A stretch of DNA of 64,000 nt from NCBI RefSeq assembly GCF_963666545.1, contig NZ_OY762899.1, positions 1,674,001 to 1,738,000 of the forward strand, in the 5' to 3' direction. Position 1 is the first letter of the stretch. Each line of letters begins with the position of its first letter. The notes beneath the pieces were generated by a model. It made no database searches and was not told the DNA's origin. It saw nothing but the letters and a program-made list of their open reading frames with translations. This document shows positions 45,365 through 56,384 of the stretch, piece after piece. Both the position numbers and the translations under genes were made by a program. Source of the DNA: an uncultured Bacteroides sp. GTDB taxonomy: Bacteria; Bacteroidota; Bacteroidia; Bacteroidales; Bacteroidaceae.

Positions 45365-46591
45365 TTATTTACTTGCAACTAATTCGGCTATTTTCACGAT
45401 TACTTTCATTGCCTTCTCCATGTTTTGAATAGGCACAAACTCGTAACGTCCATGAAAGTTCAGCCCACCGGCAAAAATATTGGGGCAAGGAAGTCCTTTG
45501 AATGAAAGCTGCGCACCGTCCGTACCACCACGAATAGGTTTCACGTTCGGCTTCACACCTACTGCTTCCATGGCAGCAAATGCCACATCAATGATATGCA
45601 TCACCGGTTCTATTTTCTCGCGCATATTAAAATATTGGTCGCGTAGTTCCAATGTCGCCGTTCCTTCGCCAAATTCCGCATTGATTTGAGCCACCCACTG
45701 AGCCATCTCTTTCTTACGGCCTTCAAACTTATCACGACTATGATCGCGAACGATGTAACTCAATGTACTTTGTTCCACATCCCCCTGCATACCCACGAGG
45801 TGATAAAAACCTTCGTACCCTTGAGTTGTTTGGGGTGTTTCCTGACTTGGAAGCATCGAGATAAACTTTCCGGCTATGAGCATGGAGTTTATCATCTTAT
45901 TCTTGGCATAGCCCGGATGCACATTGCGTCCCTTGAATATCACTTTGGCAGCCGCCGCATTAAAATTCTCAAATTCCAGTTCGCCAACATCCCCGCCGTC
46001 CATGGTATAACCCCATTCACAGCCAAACTTTTCAACATCAAACTTATGTGCTCCTTCACCAATTTCCTCATCTGGATTAAAACCGATGCGAATTTTACCA
46101 TGCTTAATCTCCGGATGTTCCATCAGATAAACCATTGCCGAAACTATTTCAGCCAGACCCGCTTTATCATCAGCGCCAAGTAGCGTTTTCCCATTTGTCA
46201 CAATTAGATCTTCTCCTTTGTGCTCTAGCAATTCAGGAAACTGAACCGGAGAGAGCACCACGTTCTCTTCTGCACAAAGAACGATGTCCGTCCCATCGTA
46301 GTTTTCTACAATGCGGGGAGATACGTCCTTCCCACTCATATCGGGGCTGGTATCCATGTGAGCTATGAAGCCGATCGTAGGTACTTCTCTATCTATATTT
46401 GCCGGAAGAGTGGCAAAAAGATAGCCGCTTTCATCCAGCGTTATCTCTTCAAGACCTAAAGATTCTAATTCCGCCTTGAGATAATTAGCAAAAACCATCT
46501 GTCCGGGTGTACTGGGCGTAAGCTTAGTAAGCTCACTAGACTGTGTATCAAAACTCACGTACTTTAAAAAACGTTCTGTCAGATTCATCAT
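45365..46591 (-). CDS. pepT: Peptidase T (aminotripeptidase)
   Basis: 408 residues (ATG at 46591 or the next codon). M20 metallopeptidase with Zn ligands in [40 protein letters not shown] and NFHGRYEF. It removes the N-terminal residue from tripeptides in the cytosol. gcvT begins 17 bp after it. Confidence 0.96.
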   Translation of the reverse strand: MMNLTERFLKYVSFDTQSSELTKLTPSTPGQMVFANYLKAELESLGLEEITLDESGYLFATLPANIDREVPTIGFIAHMDTSPDMSGKDVSPRIVENYDGTDIVLCAEENVVLSPVQFPELLEHKGEDLIVTNGKTLLGADDKAGLAEIVSAMVYLMEHPEIKHGKIRIGFNPDEEIGEGAHKFDVEKFGCEWGYTMDGGDVGELEFENFNAAAAKVIFKGRNVHPGYAKNKMINSMLIAGKFISMLPSQETPQTTQGYEGFYHLVGMQGDVEQSTLSYIVRDHSRDKFEGRKKEMAQWVAQINAEFGEGTATLELRDQYFNMREKIEPVMHIIDVAFAAMEAVGVKPNVKPIRGGTDGAQLSFKGLPCPNIFAGGLNFHGRYEFVPIQNMEKAMKVIVKIAELVASK

Positions 46592-46720
46592 ACTATTTTT
46601 CTTTTTGATTTATTTTTGGAGTATTTTATTGTCGGTAAAGATAAAAAAAGAGCAATGAACTTCAAAAGAATTTCATCGCTCTTTATAGAGAAACAGTGCT
46701 ATGTAAGTTTTATTAATAAA

Positions 46721-46755
46721 AACAGCCCCTCCCAGAAGAAATCCGAAAGGGGCAG
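46721..46755 (-). terminator. Terminator of the GH97 gene
   Basis: Stem GCCCCT / AGGGGC (46725-46730, 46748-46753) followed on the minus strand by TGTTTTTATTAA. A second hairpin AGAGCAATGAA / TTCATCGCTCT lies between it and pepT. Confidence 0.8.
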
Positions 46756-46786
46756 GCAATTCTCTCTTAAAAAAATCAGCCTCTGT

Positions 46787-49060
<2,274 letters not shown>

Positions 49061-49867
49061 TTACCGATATATGCTACCTATAACCTGTGAAGTATATACC
49101 TGTTCCACATTCGGGTAATCCGTTTTATACTGTTCTGTGAGATCTTCCGCTAATTGATAAGTCCGATATTCAACTGATCGGACAATCGCTCCTCTATATT
49201 CCAGAAAAAGAAGCGTACGATTCAAATTGTTATAATGCAAAGTATATTTATAATAAGGAAAATTTTGCCCGTCTCCCTCTTTGTGGGCCGTTCTCTCAAA
49301 GGTTCCCTCTATCGGCTTCTCTCCATACGTCTCAGGATAAATATAAACCAGGCCTTTAAGCGGATTCAAATCTACTGCGTTCAAACTCGAGTGTACTTTG
49401 TCGGTATACACAAATTTATATCCGCCACCCACTTTTACAGGAATTGTCGCAAGTGCTTTTTCTTTCAATTCTTTTTGTTTGTCTACTGTCATATCACCAA
49501 CGACAGTTGCGTCCAATTTTGCCACAACAATGTTCTCAGAATAATAGCCTATATGTATGTTAAGAACACAAGAGTGCCCCGATTTATCGGTAATCGTAAC
49601 AGTAGCATCACCTATATTTAATGCCTCAAATAAGACATAGTTACTATAAGTCATCTCCGCCTTTATTAAAGGCGATTCGGTGGAAAAAGTATAATTACCA
49701 TCTCCGCCTACAATGGTAACACCACCTTTTGCACCATAATACAGTTCAAGTGAATTATTCTCTACATCGTGTAAAGACAAGGGTTCTTCGGTGTCTTTGT
49801 CACACGATATCCAGCTAAAAGTGGAAAATAGGACGAACAGAGTCCATGCTAAAGTTTTAGTTTTCAT
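49061..49867 (-). CDS. Putative lipoprotein with an Ig-like domain, function unknown
   Basis: 268 residues. Signal peptide and a lipobox-like WISC give Cys22. The first half (about 45-110) contains short beta strands (GGVTIVGGDGNYTFSTESP, GDATVTITDKSG) that resemble bacterial Ig-like/BIG domains. The second half (about 130-260) is not recognised. It is 119 bp downstream of the TonB-dependent receptor on the same strand; TATCTTTG at 49915-49908 may serve as its own promoter. Confidence 0.72.
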   Translation of the reverse strand: MKTKTLAWTLFVLFSTFSWISCDKDTEEPLSLHDVENNSLELYYGAKGGVTIVGGDGNYTFSTESPLIKAEMTYSNYVLFEALNIGDATVTITDKSGHSCVLNIHIGYYSENIVVAKLDATVVGDMTVDKQKELKEKALATIPVKVGGGYKFVYTDKVHSSLNAVDLNPLKGLVYIYPETYGEKPIEGTFERTAHKEGDGQNFPYYKYTLHYNNLNRTLLFLEYRGAIVRSVEYRTYQLAEDLTEQYKTDYPNVEQVYTSQVIGSIYR

Positions 49868-49986
49868 ATCTAGTTTATTTCAGATTAATAGTCTAATTTA
49901 GCTTGCCCAAAGATATACATTTTTTTGTGTATAATGGCAATTCTTAAGCTGTTATTTATGAAAATTTTATTCATGGAGTGAACACA

Positions 49987-52317
49987 TTAGTCCGCTCTTT
50001 GTAATATTTTCTGGTTTCCACTCTTGCTTTTAAAATTCGTCTTCACAGAATTGAATGTATAACGCAGTGTAAAGTTCACACCACGTGTATCATATCGATT
50101 GCGCCGCCAATACTCCGTGTCTCCGTAGTTGTTAGTCCAATAAGGTGTGACGCTTTTGGCAAAAAGATCTTCTCCTTGTATGGAAACATATAGCTTGTCC
50201 TTGAAGAAACGTCCTGATATGCCGAGATTAGTATTAATGAAATATCCCATTTTTTTGGTACCGTCTCTCCACGGAGACATATAATGTGTATTGGCAAAAA
50301 GGTCAAAATTACGGTAGAAGTTATAACTAACATTTCCACCTAAACTTGCATATAAACTCTTGTATAAAGTCTCTTCCCCTAAATAAGGATATTTAATAAG
50401 ATCGTATGTGAGATAACCGTATGTGGAGAGATTGATTTTATCTAACGACAACGAATATTCAACGCCGATGTCCCAACTTTGCGAATGGTTGATGTTCTCC
50501 GGCCTATTTACCAGAATATTCGGATTTGCATCATCATGCCCATAAATAGAAATAATCGGATTGGTAATGTAATAATAAGATGTGCTTAATGTCAGATTAG
50601 AAATATTGGCTGCCAATGAGAAACGGTTTGTAAACGATGGTTTTAGCAAAGGGTTTCCGGTCCAGTAATGCAGAGAATCTTCATAGTTAACTACCGGACT
50701 TAACTGACTAAATGATGGACGGTTGATCGTTTTTCGGTAACTGATGGAATAAACTTCTCTCTCCTTACGCTTGTAGGCAATCCTTACATTAGGAAACAAG
50801 TTAGAGTAGCTCTTTTTCAGAGTGATACTCTCACTGTTCTCCGCTGCTTTTGTATCGGTATAATCATATTCATAGCGTAATCCTAAAGAAATATTGAATT
50901 TCCCCCATCCGCGGCTAAATGTTGCGTAGGCAGCCAACCATTGGTTTGTGCGGTCGATGTTCTGAGGCACTTCACTGATTGTTGAACCGGAATTATTGTT
51001 TGTATTTCCTGCTTCTAGGCCTATCTGTTCGTTGTCCTTCTTACCAATTTTGAACGAATAGTCACCGTTGAAGGTATAAATCTTATAGTCTGTAGAGTTG
51101 ATAGTCGGGGTCAAATATATTTTATTGGTATTCAGATTCGTCTCCTTGATTTCGTTGAAGATATCATTATTTCGATAGGCATAATCTGCTATCAGCGTCA
51201 ATGTGGAATGATCGTTGCGATTCCATGTATAGCTGGTCGACACGCTGTGATATTTCCTATTTTCTGTTCCTTCTGAAGTTTCTTTTTTGGGTGTAACAGT
51301 TCCGTTGTTATCTATATGAATGTTGTGAGAAGAATCTTTCTTTACATCTGTAAAGGAGCCGGAATACTGAATACCCAATGTACTTTTTGGAGAGAAGGTA
51401 AAATTCAACCCACCGAATAGCATATAAGTATCCATATCGACACCATATCCTCCTTTCGAACTATTCTTGAAGATATTGTCAGCACTGTGCGTAATGGTAG
51501 TCATATATTCATCATACGATTGTTGTTTCGATTTCCTATATGTGAAAGAAGCATTTCCTGATACGATTCCACTTTTACCCGAAAGATTAATACTTGGACG
51601 CTCTGTATATTTTCTTGCTATCTCCAAAGAGTTACTGACTATCACGCCAAGATGATCCTTCAGTTGCTTCTTCAGATAAATCTTCACAACGGAATTTGTC
51701 CCATTCTTGTATCGTGCGTCCGGCTCTTTGATAACCTCTATCTTGTTGACGTCCGTCGAAGAGAGCATGGACAGTTCCGACTTATCTGTTATCTTTCGGT
51801 CGTTAATATAGATAATTGGTTCGCCTGCCCCTGCTACGGATATATTGCTTTCATTTGTGACAATGATGCCAGGTGTCCATTTCAGCATATCCACAAGGTT
51901 TCCTGCATCTCCTATATGAGTTCCCTGAATATTTCGTATTGTATAGTTCGTCCCATTGTGCTCTATCTCATTTTTCTTGGCTTTCACCACCACTTCCTCC
52001 AGTTGTACTGTCTTTTTGTAAAGAGTGACGCCGCCCAAGTCATTGGTAGCAGGTTGAAGTGTTTTTTGGGTTTGATATGTCTCATAGCCGTCTGAAGAAA
52101 TAGTCAGCCGAATATCCCCCAGAGAATCTAAAGCAATCTCAAAGTTTGGGTCGTAGAATGATCCTGTTACTGCTCTTTTAGATCCGGAGTATTCCACTTT
52201 TACTCTATAAATGATGCCTTCGTTATCTGCTCCAATCACTTTCCCGGTAATTTTGTTTTGAGCAAACATCGGAAAGCATAGGCTTATGATGAGTGATACA
52301 ATATACATCCTTTTCAT
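49987..52317 (-). CDS. TonB-dependent receptor with carboxypeptidase-like domain (outer-membrane beta-barrel family)
   Basis: 776 residues. Signal peptide (about 1-19), a CarboxypepD_reg-like domain (about 20-100, ITGKVIGADNEGIIYRVKVE), a plug (about 105-215, EVVVKAKKNEIEHNG and PIIYINDRKI) and a barrel to the C-terminus. It is not SusC-like: shorter, without a following SusD, and of the OMP_b-brl_3 type. The ligand is unknown. A good promoter with iterated upstream boxes (52464-52550) and an adjacent membrane regulator gene point to dedicated control. Confidence 0.9.
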   Translation of the reverse strand: MKRMYIVSLIISLCFPMFAQNKITGKVIGADNEGIIYRVKVEYSGSKRAVTGSFYDPNFEIALDSLGDIRLTISSDGYETYQTQKTLQPATNDLGGVTLYKKTVQLEEVVVKAKKNEIEHNGTNYTIRNIQGTHIGDAGNLVDMLKWTPGIIVTNESNISVAGAGEPIIYINDRKITDKSELSMLSSTDVNKIEVIKEPDARYKNGTNSVVKIYLKKQLKDHLGVIVSNSLEIARKYTERPSINLSGKSGIVSGNASFTYRKSKQQSYDEYMTTITHSADNIFKNSSKGGYGVDMDTYMLFGGLNFTFSPKSTLGIQYSGSFTDVKKDSSHNIHIDNNGTVTPKKETSEGTENRKYHSVSTSYTWNRNDHSTLTLIADYAYRNNDIFNEIKETNLNTNKIYLTPTINSTDYKIYTFNGDYSFKIGKKDNEQIGLEAGNTNNNSGSTISEVPQNIDRTNQWLAAYATFSRGWGKFNISLGLRYEYDYTDTKAAENSESITLKKSYSNLFPNVRIAYKRKEREVYSISYRKTINRPSFSQLSPVVNYEDSLHYWTGNPLLKPSFTNRFSLAANISNLTLSTSYYYITNPIISIYGHDDANPNILVNRPENINHSQSWDIGVEYSLSLDKINLSTYGYLTYDLIKYPYLGEETLYKSLYASLGGNVSYNFYRNFDLFANTHYMSPWRDGTKKMGYFINTNLGISGRFFKDKLYVSIQGEDLFAKSVTPYWTNNYGDTEYWRRNRYDTRGVNFTLRYTFNSVKTNFKSKSGNQKILQRAD

Positions 52318-52463
52318 TTTTCAAGTTTTAATTTATTAATATTGATACTTACTTATACAGACGTCTAGCAACTTATTCTGTTACAAGATGTTTCAATGAA
52401 TCAATAATATCCGATATCAATGAATATTCGTTTCATCACAATAATAGTTTGATTTCTTTGTTG

Positions 52464-52494
52464 CGAAGGTAAAGCGCTCTTCTGCTTTAGCAAA
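52464..52494 (-). promoter_or_regulatory. Promoter of the TonB-dependent receptor gene
   Basis: On the minus strand TTTG (52494-52491), exactly 19 bp, TACCTTCG (52471-52464). One mismatch in the -7 box fits an activator-dependent promoter. The predicted start is near 52457, leaving a leader of about 140 nt before the ATG at 52317. Confidence 0.75.
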
Positions 52495-52502
52495 GAGATT
52501 GA

Positions 52503-52550
52503 GTACGATGTTTGTACGATTTAGTTAAGCCTTGTACGATGATAGTACGA
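52503..52550. promoter_or_regulatory. Iterated GTACGA boxes, candidate operator
   Basis: GTACGA occurs at 52503-52508, 52514-52519, 52534-52539 and 52545-52550: two pairs with 11-bp spacing, the pairs 31 bp apart. The nearest box is 8 bp upstream of the receptor -33 element and the set lies in the gap after the regulator stop. The 11-bp step equals one helical turn, as for dimer or tandem binding of an activator. Confidence 0.65.
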
Positions 52551-52567
52551 AGCAGTACAGCAAATCT

Positions 52568-54367
52568 TTAGAAGTTCTGTATGAAGTTATCCCATAAATC
52601 TGGCGTACCAGGCTGATTATGAGTCTTTTCGTATAGTTTCTTGCGAGAAGAAGTGATGGCTTGCTTGGAATGAGCAGTCAACTTGGCAATGCCCACAGGA
52701 GGAATAGCGATCTTTATTAACATGCAGATACGTAATTCATGTTCACTAATACTTGGATAAAGAGTTTGCAAGCGTCCGGTAAAATTATTATAGGTTCGAT
52801 TTATGACTACAATCAATTCTTCCCAGTCTTTGGGGGTAATCTTTTGTTTTTCAGAAATATTTTCAGCATTGGCCATTCCTGCGATGTGATAAAAGTCTTT
52901 GTATATTTGCGACTCCCTGAACGCTGTTTCTGATAAAGCCTGTATTTTTTGTTTCGTTTCTATCTGTCTATTGATCAGTTCAAGCAACTCTTTTTCCCCT
53001 TCTTGCAGATTCTTTTCCAATTCATCTTTTTGGCTTTCGGTATTTTGCAATTTTTCTTTTAACTTCTCTATGCGCTTCTCGTTTTCAGCAATAAATTGCC
53101 GGCTACTACGATATTGTTCATCCACAATTTCTTTCAATTTTTCTTGCTGCCGCTCTGCCTGTATCTTTCTTTGTTTTTTTCGCTGCCGATAGATAATGCC
53201 GACTGCAAAGATGATTATTAGGATGATAACGATACTTGCTGAAAGAAGCACAATCCATATTTTCTGCTTTTGGGCAATTTCTTCAAGGCGATGATTTTCT
53301 TTTTCCCGAAGCTGATAATTATACAAAGCATTCACTTTTCGAACACCTTCTTCATCATTTGCTTTTTGCAAGCTATCTGTATAGGCAAGATATTTGTCCA
53401 TATAGCCAAGTGCTTCCGCAAGCCTCCCCTGTTGGTGGGCTATTTTGCTTAATCCTTTATAACCGCCCTGTTGGTCGTAATAATAGCCACCTTTATTATC
53501 GTAAGAGTTGCCGGTAGAAAGCAATTGAGTATAGTAGTACTGTGCCGAGTCTATTTTGCCCACTTCATAATATAAATTAGCAAGAACAGTATAGTAAGAT
53601 GCCGGATCGCTCTTTGGTCTATGAGCAGCTTTCAAAATCTCAAATGCTTTCCCATACTTACCCAAATGTCTATAAAAGCCAACAATTTCTTGATTAACGG
53701 TACTAACTAAATGTGGGTCGTTAATTTTTTCGGCTATTTGCCCTGCCCTCTTATAATAATAGGAAGTACTGTCAACATTGTTCAATTGGGTGTACGCTCT
53801 GCCTATGTTGCGCAAATTATAAACAATGAGAGTGCTATCCCCGGATAGTGTTGTATATTGATAGGCTCCTTTGAAAACATCGAGCGCTTTGTCATAAATA
53901 CGCTGGTATAGATATAACACACCAATTTGATTATACGCCATACTGACAAGCCGATAGTTTGTACTTCCTTTTGAAACTTTTATCGCCTTTTGCAAGTAAG
54001 CCAGTGCTTGTGGTACATCACCCAAATCAATATACACCCGCCCTGCATAATAATATGCTTCCGGTAAGTGCTCCTTATCCTTTTCATCCTCATAATAATT
54101 CAACACCTGCTTGATGAGGCTATCCGAAGTATGAGTAATGCATGCCTTGTCCTCTGCTTTTATGATTAGTAATTGGTAATACATTTGTGTTGCCTCCGGT
54201 TCTTTGGCGATACTGCTCTCCAGTTGCCCAAATAGTATGATTGCACTGTCCGGATTGACATAGGTAAGACTGTCTACTACAGTCAGGATGCGGGGAGCAT
54301 AGTGATCTTTACAAGAACAGAGGCACAGTAGACAAAAACTAATGGAAAGCAGTTTATACGGTTTCAT
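52568..54367 (-). CDS. Membrane-spanning TPR protein with cytoplasmic LuxR-like helix-turn-helix (candidate regulator)
   Basis: 599 residues from the ATG at 54367. N-terminal signal/lipobox-like LCSC (Cys19), then about six TPR-like helix pairs (about 60-330, e.g. AYYYAGRVYIDLGDVPQALAY), one membrane helix at about 370-393, a long coiled coil (about 400-505, rich in Glu, Lys and Gln) and a C-terminal helix-turn-helix (about 545-590, ELRICMLIKIAIPPVGIAKL). Sensing outside and DNA binding inside in one chain is inference from this order. It is transcribed toward the TonB-dependent receptor gene, 250 bp ahead. Confidence 0.8.
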   Translation of the reverse strand: MKPYKLLSISFCLLCLCSCKDHYAPRILTVVDSLTYVNPDSAIILFGQLESSIAKEPEATQMYYQLLIIKAEDKACITHTSDSLIKQVLNYYEDEKDKEHLPEAYYYAGRVYIDLGDVPQALAYLQKAIKVSKGSTNYRLVSMAYNQIGVLYLYQRIYDKALDVFKGAYQYTTLSGDSTLIVYNLRNIGRAYTQLNNVDSTSYYYKRAGQIAEKINDPHLVSTVNQEIVGFYRHLGKYGKAFEILKAAHRPKSDPASYYTVLANLYYEVGKIDSAQYYYTQLLSTGNSYDNKGGYYYDQQGGYKGLSKIAHQQGRLAEALGYMDKYLAYTDSLQKANDEEGVRKVNALYNYQLREKENHRLEEIAQKQKIWIVLLSASIVIILIIIFAVGIIYRQRKKQRKIQAERQQEKLKEIVDEQYRSSRQFIAENEKRIEKLKEKLQNTESQKDELEKNLQEGEKELLELINRQIETKQKIQALSETAFRESQIYKDFYHIAGMANAENISEKQKITPKDWEELIVVINRTYNNFTGRLQTLYPSISEHELRICMLIKIAIPPVGIAKLTAHSKQAITSSRKKLYEKTHNQPGTPDLWDNFIQNF

Positions 54368-54388
54368 AATAAGTAACGTTTGATGAAG

Positions 54389-54421
54389 CAAACTTATATA
54401 AAAATCATGATTCATAACAAA
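54389..54421 (-). promoter_or_regulatory. Promoter of the TPR regulator gene
   Basis: On the minus strand TTTG (54421-54418), 21-bp spacer, TAAGTTTG (54396-54389). The ATG at 54367 follows after 21 bp. Confidence 0.75.
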
Positions 54422-54456
54422 AGACACGCATTAAATTAAATAGTATTCTTAATTAT

Positions 54457-54488
54457 ATTGCTATTTAAAGCTATCTTTTGTATCTTTG
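54457..54488 (+). promoter_or_regulatory. Rightward promoter into a gene-poor interval
   Basis: ATTG at 54457-54460, 20-bp spacer, TATCTTTG at 54481-54488. The -7 box is a full match to TAnnTTTG and the -33 is one base off. No conventional gene lies downstream on this strand before a terminator at 54989. Confidence 0.6.
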
Positions 54489-54545
54489 ATCACTCAAACA
54501 TTTCAACTCTCATAATACATTTTCTCTGGAAACGGAAAAAACTTT

Positions 54546-54611
54546 ACACTCCACACGTGTAGTCTCTACGCTTCACACGCGTGGACTGTAGAGACTACAC
54601 GTGTGGAGTGT
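54546..54611. repeat. Perfect 24-bp inverted repeat with related partial copy
   Basis: The arms at 54546-54569 and 54588-54611 are exact reverse complements (core CCACACGTGTAGTCTCTAC) around an 18-nt spacer. The spacer contains CACGCGTG, and a further CCACGCTCGTGAAGC at about 54617 pairs imperfectly with GCTTCACACGCGTGG inside the spacer. It could form a long hairpin in RNA or be a repeat module; no element boundary was identified. Confidence 0.75.
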
Positions 54612-54762
54612 AGAGACCACGCTCGTGAAGCGAAGAGTTCAAACCGAGAGACAAACTTAGAGCTTACGTTATTGACTAATAATAGTACCGTAGTGGAGAC
54701 TACTGCAACGTATTCTTTATTGGAATAAGAGCCACGGGCTTCAAAGTATTAAGGAGAGATAA

Positions 54763-54939
54763 GCTATTTCTCAGAAAATCCAAACCGAAATAGAGGTCAT
54801 TTTCGCAAAAATCCAAACCGAAACAGAATGCGATGAGCAAAAAGCAGTAGATACACACATGAAGCAAGCAGCATTCAATCGACAGATATTTGGGGCAAAA
54901 AAGGGTAAACTTGGGAAAAGTGTGATAGTAAAGACGTAA
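54763..54939 (+). pseudogene. Short start-less reading frame, possible gene remnant
   Basis: A 58-codon open frame follows a stop at 54760 and ends at TAA 54937. It has no ATG at its start; the first ATG is at 54859, giving only 26 residues (MKQAAFNRQIFGAKKGKLG...). The frame contains an 11-residue repeat KIQTE(I/T)E, encoded by 33-bp-spaced copies of AAAATCCAAACCGAAA. AAGGAGAGA at 54751 resembles a ribosome site, with ATT at 54766 as the only nearby candidate start. A decayed small gene or a real unusual peptide are both possible. Confidence 0.35.
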
Positions 54940-54988
54940 AAGTGAGAGTAAAACACCCTAAAACGTGGTATACATATTTTACTGTCAC

Positions 54989-55028
54989 ACGCTGAAACAA
55001 CTTATGATAAGTGGTTTCAGCGTTTTTT
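54989..55028 (+). terminator. Rightward terminator in the 54-55 kb intergenic region
   Basis: Stem ACGCTGAAAC / GTTTCAGCGT (54989-54998, 55014-55023) with an inner CTTA/TAAG helix, followed by TTTTT. It is oriented rightward only; the minus strand lacks a T-run. TTTTACTGTCACA before it and TGTGATAGTAAAA after it form a wider imperfect inverted repeat. Confidence 0.8.
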
Positions 55029-55079
55029 GTGATAGATGTGATAGTAAAACGTGTTTTTTCATGGGAGGTGAATGGTCGT

Positions 55080-56270
55080 CTAGGAAGCACGCTCTTCTTG
55101 TACAAGTAGCTTCTTATACGTCATATCAATGCCAAAGGCACCTAAAGGAGCGGTTATCAGGATGGCCAGCACGGCAACGGTTAGCACAATCTCACCACAG
55201 GGTAAGCCCATTGCCAAAGGCAACGAGCCGATAGCAGCTTGTACTGTCGCTTTAGGCAAATAAGCGATCATGCAAAACAGCCGTTCCTTGGTGGTCAACG
55301 GGGTTTTAATCATGCAAACAAACACGCCGAGCATTCTGAACAGTAGCGCAAGAAGGATCACGGCAATAGCTGCCAATCCTGCACCTAGTGCATATTCAAT
55401 GTTAACTGTAGCACCTACTAGCACAAAAAGTAATATTTCCGCACCCACCCACAGCTTGGAAAACTTGCCCGACAGTCGGACAGCCAACGCATCATACGTT
55501 TTCAACAGGGTAGCTCCAAGAGCCATTACTGCTAACAAGCCGGATATAGGGACAATGCCTTTCAATACCCGCTCCAATGCTACCAGCAGAAAAGAGACGC
55601 TCAACAGGATAAGTACTTTTACCGAATCTCTCATGTGATAACGCTTGAAGTAGCGTGTAAGACACCAACCCAAGAAGACGCCAAGCACCAGTCCCGTTGC
55701 AATAGAAACCGGTATCTGCAAAAAACTTATCGGAGAAATCTCTCCTCCCAGAGCCAACCCGGTAAATGCGGTAAACATCACAATCACAAAGACGTCATCT
55801 ACCGATCCACCTGCCATAATCATCTGGGGAATACTTTTGTTCGTGCCATATCTCTGGTCCATCAGGTTGAGCATCTTTGGCACAATGATGGCAGGAGAAA
55901 CTGCCGCCACCACACTACCCATTATAGCAGCATCGAGCAGAGAGATGTGAAGTAATGGCGGTGCAACAAGCATCATGCCGACTATCTCAAAACATGCCGG
56001 CACAAAACACATCAGCACGGCAGGACGACCCACCTTCATCAGATCTTTTATATCGAGAGCCAGTCCGGCACGGGTAAGTATAATGACTAAGGCCAATTGG
56101 CGAAGATCAACAGAGACAGAGAGCAAAGAGGGCTCCAATGCATTGAGCACATAAGGGCCCAGTATGATGCCCGTAAGCAGCATACCCAATAATCCGGGAA
56201 GCTTTAATTTCATGAAGAAATATCCCAGAAACATTCCAAGTAGGAAGATAAAAGCTAAGCTTGTTAACAT
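55080..56270 (-). CDS. Cation:proton antiporter, CPA1/NhaP-like
   Basis: 396 residues with about 12 membrane helices and no cytoplasmic regulatory domain. GYFFMKLKLPGLLGMLLTGIILGP at the N-terminus, ILTRAGLALD and the AGGSVDDVFVIVMF segment with paired Asp are typical of Na+/H+ exchangers. GTNKSIPQMIMAGG precedes the DD pair. The transported ion is not certain. The 275-nt region upstream contains a structured RNA candidate behind a consensus promoter. Confidence 0.88.
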   Translation of the reverse strand: MLTSLAFIFLLGMFLGYFFMKLKLPGLLGMLLTGIILGPYVLNALEPSLLSVSVDLRQLALVIILTRAGLALDIKDLMKVGRPAVLMCFVPACFEIVGMMLVAPPLLHISLLDAAIMGSVVAAVSPAIIVPKMLNLMDQRYGTNKSIPQMIMAGGSVDDVFVIVMFTAFTGLALGGEISPISFLQIPVSIATGLVLGVFLGWCLTRYFKRYHMRDSVKVLILLSVSFLLVALERVLKGIVPISGLLAVMALGATLLKTYDALAVRLSGKFSKLWVGAEILLFVLVGATVNIEYALGAGLAAIAVILLALLFRMLGVFVCMIKTPLTTKERLFCMIAYLPKATVQAAIGSLPLAMGLPCGEIVLTVAVLAILITAPLGAFGIDMTYKKLLVQEERAS

Positions 56271-56292
56271 ATCGTTTGGTCTGAATAAAATT

Positions 56293-56337
56293 AAAAAAAG
56301 ATTCGTTTGTTACTTTCTCAAGACAAAAGCGACAAAC
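56293..56337 (-). terminator. Weak terminator-like hairpin in the antiporter leader
   Basis: On the minus strand GTTTGT / ACAAAC (56337-56332, 56310-56305) with an inner CTTT/AAAG helix, followed after GAAT by CTTTTTTT. It lies between the structured RNA and the antiporter ATG and could stop an RNA or attenuate the gene. The stem is short and AT-rich. Confidence 0.4.
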
Positions 56338-56384
56338 TAAGAGGTATTAATCTTCCATTTACTCAAAAGAATATGGGGACGGTT

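Noticed and set aside
54771-55105. Minus-strand open frames in the 54.7-55.1 kb intergenic region
   Set aside because: Composition follows the plus-strand repeats, with no promoter or ribosome site; the terminator there is oriented for plus-strand transcription.
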